From Prorocentrum cordatum (lineage: Eukaryota; Sar; Dinophyceae; Prorocentrales; Prorocentraceae), in assembly GCA_963575745.1 (NCBI GenBank), contig CAUYUJ010016687.1, forward strand, positions 37,001 to 101,000: a DNA stretch of 64,000 bases, in the 5' to 3' direction. A program made the translations under genes and the position numbers. Below the pieces are notes generated by a model. It searched no databases. It saw only the letters and a program-made list of their open reading frames with translations, and was not told where the DNA came from. The stretch's first letter is position 1. Every line of letters begins with the position of its first letter. Positions 30,890 through 40,560 of the stretch are shown here, piece by piece.

Positions 30890-31600
30890 TCGGGGCCCCA
30901 TCGTGAGCTCCACCGAAGGCCCCAGCGGCAGGGCTCGCATGGCGCACCCGCCCCAAACTTGGCACACGACAGTATGCGTGTCGTGGCTGAGGGAGCTCCA
31001 GCGAAGGCCCCAGCGGCAGTGTTCGCATGGCACACCCGCCCCCAATTCAGCACACACACGCACACTCCCCCCCCCCCCCCACACACACGCATTCATACAA
31101 AAAGCACACACCAACACAGAACACACAACACATAACACACAACACACACAGCACACACAGCACACACGCACACACGCACACACCTCATACGTTTCGTGGC
31201 CCCCTAGGGAACATGTCTCGTAGCCCTGTAGGGAGTTCCCCTCCCCTCGCCCCGCTTGCCCGGCGGTGCTCGCGCCTGCATGTCGTTGGGTCCGCTCCAC
31301 CGAAGGCCCCTGTGGCAGGGCTCGCCAGGCGCACGGCCCCAAATCTGGCCCCGCCCCTCGCGCACGTCGTGGCCCCCGTAGGAATCTCCAACGAAGGGCC
31401 CCAGCGACAGGGTTTGCACGGCGCGCCCGCCCCAACTCGGCGCACCCCACGACGCGTGTTGTGGCCCCAGAGGGAGCTCCACAGGAGGCCCTGGCGGCAG
31501 GGCTCGCATGGCGTACCCGCCTCCAACTCGGCACACACCTCACACGCTTGTTTCGTGGCCCCGTAGGGACCTCGCCTTGTGGCCCTATAGGTAATTGCCC
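30890..31600. repeat. ~78-bp tandem repeat, second locus, with (CA)n block
   Basis: Copies of the 8.7-9.05 kb unit, diverged: CCACCGAAGGCCCCAGCGGC (30911), CCAGCGAAGGCCCCAGCGGC (30990), CCACCGAAGGCCCCTGTGGC (31297), CCAACGAAGGGCCCCAGCG (31388) and a weaker one at 31468. Each is followed by CGCATGGCGCACCCGCCCC-like sequence. A CACACA/AACACA tract splits the array at 31040-31185. Confidence 0.8.
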
Positions 31601-32085
31601 GTCCTTCGTCCCACTTGCCTTGCGGTGCTTACGTCTGCGTGTGGTTGCGTCCGTCGCCACAGTATCTGTTGGGATTTGTTTGACGGACTCCTCGTCGATC
31701 CCCTCCTTGTGCAATTCCCTTTCTCCACTTCCCCTTCTTCCCTTTTTGATCTCTTCCCCTCCTTCTGCTCCTCTCAGAAGAAAGGTTGGGGAGGGGGTGG
31801 GGGGGTGGGGTGGGGGCAGGATGAGGAAGATCGGGGAGGAGGCGGATGAGGAGGGCTGAGAGCAATGAGGAAGTTGATGATGAACCAACCGAGGGTGCGG
31901 CAACACAGGCAGTCTTGATCCTTCTACGCCTCCCCTCCCCTCCCCTCCTTCTCCATCCCTTTCCTTTACACGTATAGGTCTTCCTCGACGCACTACCATA
32001 CTTGACGATAAGGCTGACCAAGCGTTCCCCCCACGAGAAACTCTTACCATTTACGGTCTTGGTCGGTCGCATCTCCAGCAGTTAG
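31600..32085. other. no recognised gene
   Basis: CT-rich then GGGGT-rich sequence (about 31700-31860), followed by unique DNA. No coding call. Confidence 0.4.
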
Positions 32086-32560
32086 CTATACTGATTGAGG
32101 GCGGGTTATCGTGAAATCCTGCTCTCTCCTAAGCGCCGCGTGCATCTTACAAGTCCCCTATTGCTTCACATACGGGGAGATAGTGGTGATCCACATGTAG
32201 TTGCCGCCCTGTCGGCGCGCACATCCGCCTTGCACGTTGCGTGTGGTTTCCAATGCTCATCACATATCTTTCGCGATAGGGTCGCGGTCGTTGGTCTTGT
32301 ACCTTCTACCTGTCAAGTGGATGGAACGTAGGCCATGTTCGGCATGCAGCTTTCGCCGTGGCGCCGCGCGCATCTAGTTTTACGCGTGCAACATCTGCAC
32401 CATGGCTTTCGCTGGGCAGCTTCTTAGGATGTATGGCCATACCCTCGTGAATCTCTTCTGCACCAAGAGGAAGGAGGGTGGGCCATCTTCAAAACTAGCC
32501 TCCATCCTGAATGTCAGGCCCACGTGGCACTCGTCTTTCAAGGGGCGCTCACCTCAATAA
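32085..32560 (+). repeat. 83-bp repeat family, diverged copy at 32 kb
   Basis: Contains ACTGATTGAGGGCGGGT, TCCTAAGCGCCGCG and, further on, CTTTCGCCGTGGCGCCGCGCG. These are the two hallmark pieces of the family at 23 and 48 kb, but the units are far apart and decayed. Confidence 0.5.
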
Positions 32561-33540
32561 GAAGGAACTAGCGTAATGATTTATGGGGAAAATGGCTTGG
32601 AACAGGATGGTGTGCTGCAACACCGATGAGGCAATCTGGATACATTATGGTCCTCTTCAGTCGGTCGGTCGGAAGTACGGTAAAGTAGACTTCAACTCCA
32701 GTGTCGCCAACTCTAAGCATTGGGCATCCAGGAACAAGTGGAGGGGGGGGACACCAGAACAGCACATGGGACGGCATCCTTAGCCAATACTCCCCGCAAC
32801 CACCCCCGTATCTGCAGCAAAGAAGGGGGTACAGAGGCAGAGGGAGTTCAAAGACCTCTAGCGCAGGTTCTGGTCTTCCTCCGCTTGGCGTCGCCCACGC
32901 GCCTTCGTGCCTAGGTGGGGGTTGCCCTCAAAGGGGCAGTGTGGCCATGCCCGAAAGCAAGGGACGCCCTGCAAGATGGGCGGCCACCAACGTGTTCGCC
33001 ACTCAGACTTCCCGGGCGGCGGCTTCAAGACGACAATCGCGACGGCTTCGATACAACGCCAGAGCTCCACGAGTCAGATCCGATCCTCCCCCTTGCGCCC
33101 ACGGTTTCTTGCCATCCTCCTTCCCGTAGCTCCCTCCGCCCCACCCCGCCCTTTGCCCGCCCCTTCACCCCCCCCCGCCCTTCGCTGACCCCCCTTCCCG
33201 TCATCCTCGCGTCTTCCTGGCAAAACTCCAAACATAAAGGGGCCCCAGGACACACAAATAAATACACACAAATAAACATATTCCCCATATTTTCCCATAT
33301 TTTCTGGGTTTTTGTCTTCCCCCCCACTTCCCATATTTTCCCATATTTTTGGGGGGATCGAGGATTAATTGTGTCTGTGTGTTTTTTCCTCTCCTGAAAA
33401 CAGTCGGCTCCTCCGCAATCGCATCCGCGTGGCCGGCCGCGCTCCCGTTCGCGGGCGCGTCCCGCGTCGTGGATGAATTCCTGCCGGGGGGCGCAGCCCG
33501 ACAGACCGTTGTCGTCGTCGTCATCGCCACCACCTCCCTC
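32560..33540. other. unassigned unique segment
   Basis: A C-rich tract at 33120-33200 and a small direct repeat, CCCATATTTTCCCATATTTT, at about 33280-33350. Open frames at 32701-33129 (+) show no known motif. Confidence 0.4.
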
Positions 33541-33554
33541 GTCGTCCGCTGCCG

Positions 33555-33572
33555 CCGTCATCATCATCGTCG

Positions 33573-33604
<32 letters not shown>

Positions 33605-33704
33605 TTCCTCCTCCTCCTTCTCCTCCTCCTCCTCGTCCTCGTCTTCGTCGTCGTCCTCCTCCTCCTCCTCCTCCTCCACCTCTCATTCCAAACTTCCCCA
33701 TCGC

Positions 33705-33739
<35 letters not shown>

Positions 33740-33865
33740 GCATCATCATCATCATCACCATCATCATCACCACCATCATCATCACAAAAGCCACCACCGT
33801 CATCGACATCGCCATACTACTCATAATCAAAACCACAATCTTCATCATCACGGATATCACCATCA
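33555..33865. repeat. (GTC)n, (CTC)n and (ATC)n tracts; left flank of the DIRS element
   Basis: GTC repeats (33570-33605), CTC repeats to about 33680, then ATC/CAT repeats to 33865. The ATC array ends abruptly where the element's terminal repeat begins and resumes beyond 39812. Confidence 0.9.
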
Positions 33866-33979
33866 TGCCCTGACGACTGTTTCTCCGATGACAAGGTTGG
33901 GTTGTATTCTAGAGCGAAGGGTTGCACCAAGGACCTGCGGCACGGTATTCGAGTTGAGCTCTGCAGAGAGGCCCACGGC
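33866..33979 (-). repeat. split direct repeat B2
   Basis: Starts TGCCCTGACGACTGTTTCTC and ends GAGTTGAGCTCTGCAGAGAG then GCCCACGGC. Direct repeat of B1. Confidence 0.7.
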
Positions 33980-34022
33980 CACGGTGAAGCATTGCAGTGG
34001 AAGGACAGGGATGGGCGGGAGG

Positions 34023-34105
34023 GAGCTCGAGAGCCGAAGGCTACGGTGTGCACTCTTTCGGCCTCTCACCCCCCCTCGTTTGGCATTGCACTTCGGAGAA
34101 AAAAG
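34023..34105 (-). repeat. split direct repeat A2
   Basis: GAGCTCGAGAGCCGAAGGCT, GGCCTCTC and CTCGTTTGGCAT align with A1 (GAGCTCGAGGGCTGAAGGCA, GGCCTCTT, CTTGTTTGGTAT) at roughly three-quarters identity by eye. The match may extend left to about 33985. Confidence 0.7.
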
Positions 34106-34110
34106 TCCAT

Positions 34111-34235
34111 GCCCTGACGATCGTTTCTCCGAGGCCATTGTCGGATTATGCTCTGGAGGTAAAAGTTGCACCTGGAACTTACGGGCCTTGGCAGAAAGAG
34201 GGCACGAGCTGAGCTCTGCAAAAAGGCCCACGGCA
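34111..34235 (-). repeat. split direct repeat B1
   Basis: Starts TGCCCTGACGATCGTTTCTC and ends GAGCTGAGCTCTGCAAAAAG then GCCCACGGC. Same order and orientation as B2. Confidence 0.7.
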
Positions 34236-34699
34236 AAACCTTTCTCGAACCAGCCCAGAGGCACCTCATCATATAGCTAGCAACCGAACCACTGGAAACA
34301 TGGCCAGAGCACAAAACTGGACACGGGCATTTATCAGGGCGCGGGCCCGCCTTGACGCTGTCTGCGCTACGAGTGTCCAAAGGGGCCCTCCTGGAGAACG
34401 ACCAGTTCAAATCTGGAGTGCCTTGCTAACCCTGCTGTGACAGCTACGCGAGCCCTGGCATGAGCGAGCGAATGACTCGACATTCATGCGAAAATCTAGG
34501 AAAGACCCGGAGAAACTAAACCACTGCCTAGACATTACATCATGATTCCCAATCGTGACAAGGATCTGCACGCGCCGGCAGCTAGCCCACAGGCCCAAGC
34601 ACCAGATCTCGGGGTCGGAACTCAGCCAACTGGGCCACGTGCCAAAGCGCCCCGGCTTCCAGAGCGGCCCAGTGCCCCTGCCACTTGTCCAGGTCTGGC

Positions 34700-35640
34700 A
34701 CTGGACCCCGAATCGCATGCCCCAGATGAGGCCTGCATCCAGCTAGCCGCGCAGCTGGCGGGCGACCTTCGGGGCGATTCCCGGGCGATGTACCGCTCGA
34801 CGACGAGGGCGCCCTCCTTGCGCAGGGCATCCGCCAGGGCGCCCGCGCCCGAGAACACCGCCGCGAGGACTGGCGAGGGCAAGGAACCTGCGCTCCCCCG
34901 GCAGACCCCCCCCCTGCCGGCGCACCTGGGGCGTCGGCAACCCGACGCCCACGTCGACCGCCGCGTGCTCGAAGGCGGCGCTGGCCTCCAGGAGGGCGAT
35001 CAGGAACAGCAGCGTGTTCGGGGGGGGGGGCGTCGCCTTCAGCCACTGGAGCGCCGCGGGCAGAACCTGTCGAAGGGCGCGTCGGAGGGGGGCGCCGTGT
35101 CGCAGATCTGAGTCTTGCTCGGAACCGCCAGCTCGCAGGGCTGGCGACCAGCCCTCGCGCGCGCCCCCCTGCGCGGGGGGGATCAGGTGAGTCCCCGGTG
35201 ACCTGAGGGCCTCCGAGGGCCGCGGGTGGCCGGCCAAGGTCGCCAGCGTGTTGATCACGACCCGCTGCTGGCCCATGCCTGTCAGCCTCGTCACGATGAG
35301 GGCGACGATCTCCCAGGGGGGCGCGGGCCTGGCGCGGGCGGGCACCTCGCGCCGCCGGCCGCGCAGAGCCTGCAGAGCCAGCGGCAGCCCTGGCCGCGCC
35401 CCGCCGCGCGAATTGCGGCATCATGAATTTCAGCGCCGCTGGCATGTGAGCACCCCGCTCGGGATTCCACCCCTCGGCGCACTGCCCATCCATCCAGCAG
35501 CTTGTCCGCTGTCTCCGTCAGAAGCGGCCGGGGTGGTCGCCGGCCGCTCGGAGAGCTCCCGCCAGAAGACGAGGTAATTGATCCCTGTGGTCTCGATCAC
35601 CGAGAGCGCCCTCAGCGCATGCCCCGCGGGGCCCAGCATG
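34700..35640 (-). pseudogene. tyrosine recombinase of the DIRS element
   Basis: In three frames, but in conserved order: an N-terminal helix block ALSVIETTGINYLVFWREL (about 35610-35550), WMGSAPRGG, then AALKFMMPQFARRGAAR (about 35440). Next comes APPWEIVALIVTRLTGMGQQ with RPSEALRSPGTHLIPP (about 35320-35180), which is the box I arginine neighbourhood. Then come SDLRHGAPLRRALRQVLPAA and ALQWLK (about 35105), VGLPTPQVRRQGG (box II, normally R-H-x-x-A-S/G), and finally GALVVERYIARE (about 34790) holding the likely nucleophile Tyr. The box II His appears as Gln and at least two frameshifts occur, so it is not active. Such recombinases join the circular cDNA of the element into the genome. Confidence 0.65.
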
Positions 35641-35799
35641 GCTGCGGGCGCCCAAGCTGCGGCCCGCGTTGTCCGCTGGGGCGCGGGCTGGTGGCCGCGC
35701 TGGCGCGGCATGCCGGGCAGGCGGTGCCTGGCGAGCGGCTGCCTCGCCAGCCTGCGCGGCGACTGGACTGGCGACTGCGTCCAACTGGAGCCGCGCGCC

Positions 35800-36110
35800 A
35801 ATCCGAAATGACCTCCGCGACGGCAGGTCGGCTGGGCTCGCCGCCGAGGGGATCCTGCGCCGCGCGACGGCGGCGCCGCCAGCGACGGCCAACTCGGCCC
35901 ACTGGCAGCAGACGCGGCCATCTTCGGCCGCGAAGACCAGCCCGTAGAGGGAGCCAAGCCAGGACGGCCGCGAGGTTGTCCGAGAGGAAAAGAACGCGGT
36001 CACCAAGCTGACTGGAGACTCGAAGAGAATGCTATGATAGCCCCCCGTCCATCGTGGCGATGTGCTCCCCGCGCTCCCAAGTCCCACCAGACATGGCGGC
36101 CCGCCCTCCC
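35800..36110 (-). pseudogene. RNase H-like segment of the DIRS element
   Basis: The minus strand reads TWERGEHIATMDGGLS (about 36080-36032), a stop, then VSSQLGDRVLFLSDNLAAVL (about 36015-35960; the LSDN is the conserved aspartate region). After a frame change it reads CCQWAELAVAGGAAV and RRRIPSAASPADLPSRR (about 35890-35830), matching the R-x-I-P-S-x-x-N-P-A-D-x-x-S-R tail seen in DIRS and LTR RNases H. It sits between the reverse transcriptase and the recombinase, as expected. Broken by a stop and a frameshift. Confidence 0.6.
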
Positions 36111-36174
36111 GAGACGACCTCCGCGTCCAAAGGCTTGAAGGTTGTGCGCTGCTGTGGCTTGTGCTGACAATGCA

Positions 36175-36380
36175 TCAAGACAGGGGCCATCGTGGTCTCG
36201 GTGTGAGAGGGTTTCGTGGCTGAACTCGCGGTGCTGCTCGTATGTGCACTGCTGCACGTAGCTTTCGACGCTCTCGAACATTTCGCGAATGAGATAGGCT
36301 GGCGAATGCTGACCGTTGGTTTTGAGGACGGCATGCTGCTGCTGCCGCTGCAGCTGCTGCTCTCGATCTTGAAGGCCTGC
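36175..36380 (-). other. DIRS element inter-domain segment
   Basis: Minus-strand text QLQRQQQHAVLKTNGQHSPA and IREMFESVESYVQQCTYEQH is protein-like but not assignable to a known domain. It connects reverse transcriptase and RNase H and may have been added or rearranged. Confidence 0.3.
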
Positions 36381-36599
36381 TATGTACAGGCCATGGAATC
36401 GCCGGCGCTCTTGAACCCTGCCGAGCCCCCGGGCGGCGCCCGTGTCGCGATCGCGCTCGCACTCCCCTCGGCCCCGCTCGGAAGCATCCGCGCGCGCGAA
36501 GGGCCTGCCCACTCCGCCAGGAGGTCAGCGTGGGTGGCGCTGCGCCCGCGGCCCACGACGGCCCCCCGCGCGCGCGAGGCAACCGCGCCCGCGGCGGCT

Positions 36600-37300
36600 C
36601 CGCCGCCTTCGCGATGAAGCGGCGGAGAAGAAATAGGCAGGATCGGGCGTCTCGCCAAAGGTGTCGATGCTGAGCCGGCACCTTCGGCCTCGCGAGGAGG
36701 GCCCAGGCGGCCGGGATGAGCCGCCAGGCCCTCTGAGGAGCTGGGGAGATGGAGCCGCGGCGGCAGCCGATCGCCCGGGCCAGCAGCTGAGCCTGGGGCG
36801 CGGCCGGCTGCCCCCCGCGCGCTGGCAGCCCACTCGGTCGCAGCTCTGTCTCCGTGGCCTCCTTCATCTGGTGAGTGACGGAGGGGTCCAACGAGAGCGC
36901 GACGTCTGGCGATCCTCGATCCTCGAAGCGGGCGACAGCCCGGCGCGGTCGGCGGCCGACTCGGGCACCTGATGACAGACTGCGAGGGCGCGCGCCCAGC
37001 GCATGAGCAGCGCCGCGAGCCGCGGCCAGACCATTCGAGGCTGGCCCTCCCCCGCCCCTGTTGCCCGCCCCAGCCGCCAGGCGTCAGTGGGCGGGGGGGC
37101 GAAGCGGGGGCGCCGGGCCTGAGAAGGTTCCATGTTGTAGAACGCAACAGCGATGTCGGCCACGAGCGGGCGCCGTCGGAGAGCTCCACAGCCGCCAGCG
37201 CCGCGCCCGCGGCGAAGTGGACATCCGCGGTCGCGCCGAACCAGAAGATGGCAGGCTGGGCGTCCACGACCCGCCGCTGCCGCCCGCTCGGGCGCGCTGA
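36600..37300 (-). pseudogene. reverse transcriptase of the DIRS element, active site lost
   Basis: Blocks in order on the minus strand are GRQRRVVDAQPAIFWFG (about 37285), AAGAALAAVELSDG, VADIAVAFYNMEPSQ (37163-37119, motif A with the first catalytic Asp), and MVWPRLAALLMRWARALAVC (motif B region). Then comes LDPSVTHQM at 36891-36865, running straight into KEATETELRPSGLPA and, later, QRAWRLIPAAWALLARPKV. In intact relatives the Y-x-D-N catalytic motif C follows the HQM-like position; here it is absent, which suggests a small deletion. Two frameshifts separate the blocks. Assigned to the DIRS branch by the ADI..AFYN pattern and the context. Confidence 0.6.
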
Positions 37301-38180
37301 GGAGGCCGACCTCGTCGATCGCGCCCCCTGGGTCGCCGGCGAAGTCGATGGCTGATGTCGAGCAGCCGCGTCAGCGGGGCTGCGCGGCGCTGGCGGCCGC
37401 GCAGGGCTGGGTCCATGCAGGGCCGCTGGAAGCCGCCATCCCGCTTCCACTGCAAAACTTCGGTCAGCGGCAAGACCTTGCTGGGAAAATCATGGCGGAC
37501 GTCGTGGGGGCCTCGGGCTCCAACGTCCGATCCAGCGCCGCAGGGTGATTGCTGGGCGGAGGAAGCGAGAGCCGGGGAACGTCGATCGCCTACGCCCTGG
37601 TCGACAGCGCGCCGTCGTGGGACAGGGTCGCCTGGAGTTCCTGAAGGGCTGCCAACTGTTAGGGGTGACTCGGCGGGCGGCCCAGACGGGAGACGGACTC
37701 TCCGCCGTCCTCTCCAAGCACCGTCGCTGCGCCGCCGCGTCGTCGGCAGGGGCGCCGCCGCCGCTGTCTCCGCCGCCGCTGAAGCCGCCGGGCGACTCCA
37801 CCGCCTGCCTGGCCAGCCGCGGCGCCGACGCCTCCTGGCGCTCGCGCGCCTCCTCGTGCCGCGCGAGCGCCTGCCTCCAGCCGACCTGCCGGGGTCGGCC
37901 GCGGCTGGCGCGCGCGGCGGAAAAGGCCCCGCTGCCAATCCGCGCCCGCCGCGCGTGCCACTCGCATCCCCGCCGCCGCAGGAGAACAAAATGGCGCCCG
38001 GATTGGTTGGGCCTGGCGGCCCCTCCGGGACCGAGATCATCATGACTTCGCGCCTCCAGCCCTGGGGGCGGCCGTCGCCCCCTCCCGCGCCGCGCGGGCG
38101 TTTTTCGGATGACTCATGCGCTCGAGCTCCCTGCCGGCGACGCCCGGCAAGGCGGGGCCGATCACGCTGTGTGCTGCTCG
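37300..38180 (-). other. DIRS element, segment between ORF1 and reverse transcriptase
   Basis: GC-rich. Contains FPSKVLPLTEVLQWKRDGGF and QRPCMDPALRGRQ (about 37475-37400), which fits the start of the reverse transcriptase ORF, and an unassigned EVMMISVPEGPPGPTNPGAI piece near 38045. Confidence 0.35.
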
Positions 38181-39670
38181 GGCGACTGGCCAAGCTGGTG
38201 CCGCCCATGAAAGCGTTGACCTCTTCCTGTGACATCCTCCACTGGCTCAAATTCTGCCCGCGCTCTTCTCCTCCCAGAAGTGTTCGATAAACTGCATCTT
38301 CCGTGCTGAGGGCGTGGTGCTCTGCGACCCTGTAGTCCGAGGTGGTCAGCCGCTTCCGAGCCTTCCAACTTTCCGATGCTGGATCGGCACGCCTTTGCGC
38401 GGCAACGAGGGCACGCGCCAAGCGGTCGACCGCGGCATGGGCGTGAACTTCGGGTCGGGGACCTCATTCGCGACCTCCGCGACAGAGAGCCAGCTCCGTG
38501 GGCCGCCACCCCCAGGCTCTCGCGCGAGGTTTCGAGGGTCGGACCTGCGCCAGTGCCCGATGAAGTCGGCCCAGCGCCAGTCCTCCAGGAGGAACGCCAC
38601 GCCCGAAATCCCGCTGCCGAGGACGACCGCCGCGCGGCGACCCACGCGAGCTGACGGGATGATCCCGCTGACCGGCCCCACCTGGACGACGGACCCGAAG
38701 GCGAACGTGCCCACGCCCGCGGCGAGCACCCAGAACCAGCCTACCGGCGCCTCCCAGTTGGGCCCCAGGGGAGGCCCGCTGTTGGCCCCTGGGCCGGGCG
38801 GCGCGCCGATGGCGGGATCGAGGGGCCCAGCCAGCGACGGGCGCAGCCGCAGCGGGGGCGCCAAGGCGACGGGCGGCAAGGCCGCCGGAGGCAACGCACC
38901 AGCAGCGGCTCCGCCCGCCAGAGGCGTTCCCGTGGGCGGCCCGGCAGCGGGCACCACGGCGCCCCTTTGACGCCGGAGGAGGGGCGGCCGCGGCAAGGCG
39001 TCAGCCGCTGGCACTTGCGCCGCGGCCACTAGGAATAACCCCCATCCATGTGGACGAGAACTCCTCCCGGTGGGACCGCCGCGCCTCGGCAGCGGCGGGC
39101 GAGCTCGGCCTCCGCCTCGGCCGTGGCGGCGACCTCGCGAACGGCCGACGGCCAGTGTGCAACAGCGAATCGCACCGCCGCGATGTCAGGCCCCGCCGCC
39201 AGCAACTGCTCAGCGTAGACCATGTCGTCGGGCGTCACTATGAGCACGTCGTCCGTGAGTGCCAATCGGTCCACTATCTTCCTCTGGTGGAAGCGGCGCT
39301 CCGCCCACGTTGTACAAGACCCACACCCAGGCCTCCGCCATCGCTGGCAGCAGTGACAGCCATGGGGGTTGGCAGAGCGGCTGGAGGAGCAGACGGCGAC
39401 GTCCTGGCCCTAGGCGGCGGGCTCCTGACTTCGGCGGTTAAGCGGAGTGGGCCCCACACGCGCATCGCGGCGATGGCGGCGAGCACGCCGCAGGAGGCAC
39501 TGGCGAACGCTGCCGCCGTGCAGAACACGGCCACTATCCCCGCGGTAACACCCACGGTCGATTCTGAGCACGGCGGGCACGCCGGGCATGCGGGGCAGGC
39601 GGATACGTGCGTCGACGGGCAGCGAGTGACCCAGGCCTGCAGCGCCAGCACACCTCATCGGTCCAGCAGC
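38180..39670 (-). pseudogene. ORF1-like protein of the DIRS element
   Basis: The minus strand begins with a Cys/Pro-rich piece CPACPACPPCSESTVG followed by a hydrophobic segment GIVAVFCTAAAFASASCGVL (about 39600-39500), a likely membrane anchor. After a frame change comes VDRLALTDDVLIVTPDDMVY and a stop at 39029. Then follow APVGWFWVLAAGVGTFAFGS (about 38760), EDWRWADFIGHWRRSDPRN (about 38560) and DPKFTPMPRSTAW. The end lies in another frame: RLTTSDYRVAEHHALSTED, then QNLSQWRMSQEEVNAFMGG, to about 38195. Similar Cys-rich plus membrane ORFs precede the reverse transcriptase in dinoflagellate elements as I recall them; the function is unknown. Confidence 0.45.
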
Positions 39671-39727
39671 CCCAGCAAGCCCTCCAGGAGGCCCAACCAA
39701 GCCAAGCACTGCGGGCCCCCGCGGCAC

Positions 39728-39808
39728 GAGCTCGAGGGCTGAAGGCAACGGTATACAAGCGGTCGGCCTCTTCCCCTCTTGTTTGGTATGACGCTTTGAA
39801 AGAAAGGG
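39728..39808 (-). repeat. split direct repeat A1 (5' end of the DIRS element)
   Basis: Direct repeat of A2 (34023-34105). Immediately beyond it the ATC/CAT trinucleotide array resumes. Confidence 0.7.
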
Positions 39809-39811
39809 CCA

Positions 39812-40509
39812 TCATCGTTAGCGTCATCGACATTGTCGTCATCATCATCATCATCACCATCATCAGAAGCAGCACCAGCACCACCAGCAGCAGCAACACC
39901 ACCACCACCATTACCATCACAAACACTACCAACGTCTCCGCACATCACTATCATAGTCATCACCAGCAACACCAGCAGCATCATCGTCATCAACACCATC
40001 ATCATCATTCCAACCACCACCACTACCACCATCATCATCATCATCATCATCAGCATCGTCGTCATCATCATCATCATCATCATCACCGTCATCATTGAAA
40101 TCGTCGTCATCGTGGTCATCATCAACATCGTCATCATCACCATCAACACAAACATCGTCATCGTCATCGTCGCCGTCGCAGTCGACGTCATCGTCGTCGT
40201 CATCATCATCATCATCATCATCACCATCATCATTATCATCATGATCAGTATCATCATCATCATCATCAGCATCATCATCATCATCATCAGCAACTCCATC
40301 AACATCAATCACATCATCAGCATCAGCATCAGCATCAGCATCATCAGAGCCAGCACCACCACCGTCACCATCACAACCACCACCACCATCACCATCACCA
40401 TCATCATCACCGTCATTGTCATCATCACCATCACCATCACCATCATCACCAACATCAACATCATCATACTCATTACTCGTGTTCGCATCATCATCATCAA
40501 CATCATCAC

Positions 40510-40550
<41 letters not shown>

Positions 40551-40560
40551 CCTCCTAGTC
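39812..40560. repeat. (ATC)n/(CAT)n array, right flank of the DIRS element
   Basis: About 750 bp of ATC repeat with CACCAC, GTCGTC and CAGCAG interruptions, continuing the array that stops at 33865. Confidence 0.95.

Larger units (their letters stand above)
33866..39808 (-). mobile_element. DIRS-order (PAT/Ngaro-like) retrotransposon, decayed
   Basis: A ~5.9-kb element read on the minus strand. Domain order is ORF1-like protein, reverse transcriptase, RNase H-like segment and tyrosine recombinase, the defining set of DIRS-order elements, which integrate by a recombinase instead of an integrase and make no target duplication. The ends carry split direct repeats: A1 at 39728-39808, and B1 (34111-34235), A2 (34023-34105), B2 (33866-33979) at the other end. 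It lies within an ATC trinucleotide array. Several frameshifts and a loss in the reverse transcriptase active site make it inactive. Classification beyond 'split-repeat DIRS type' would need a tree. Confidence 0.75.

Noticed and set aside
33866-39808. Ordinary multi-exon host gene
   Set aside because: The peptide blocks follow retroelement domain order and the region is bounded by split direct repeats.
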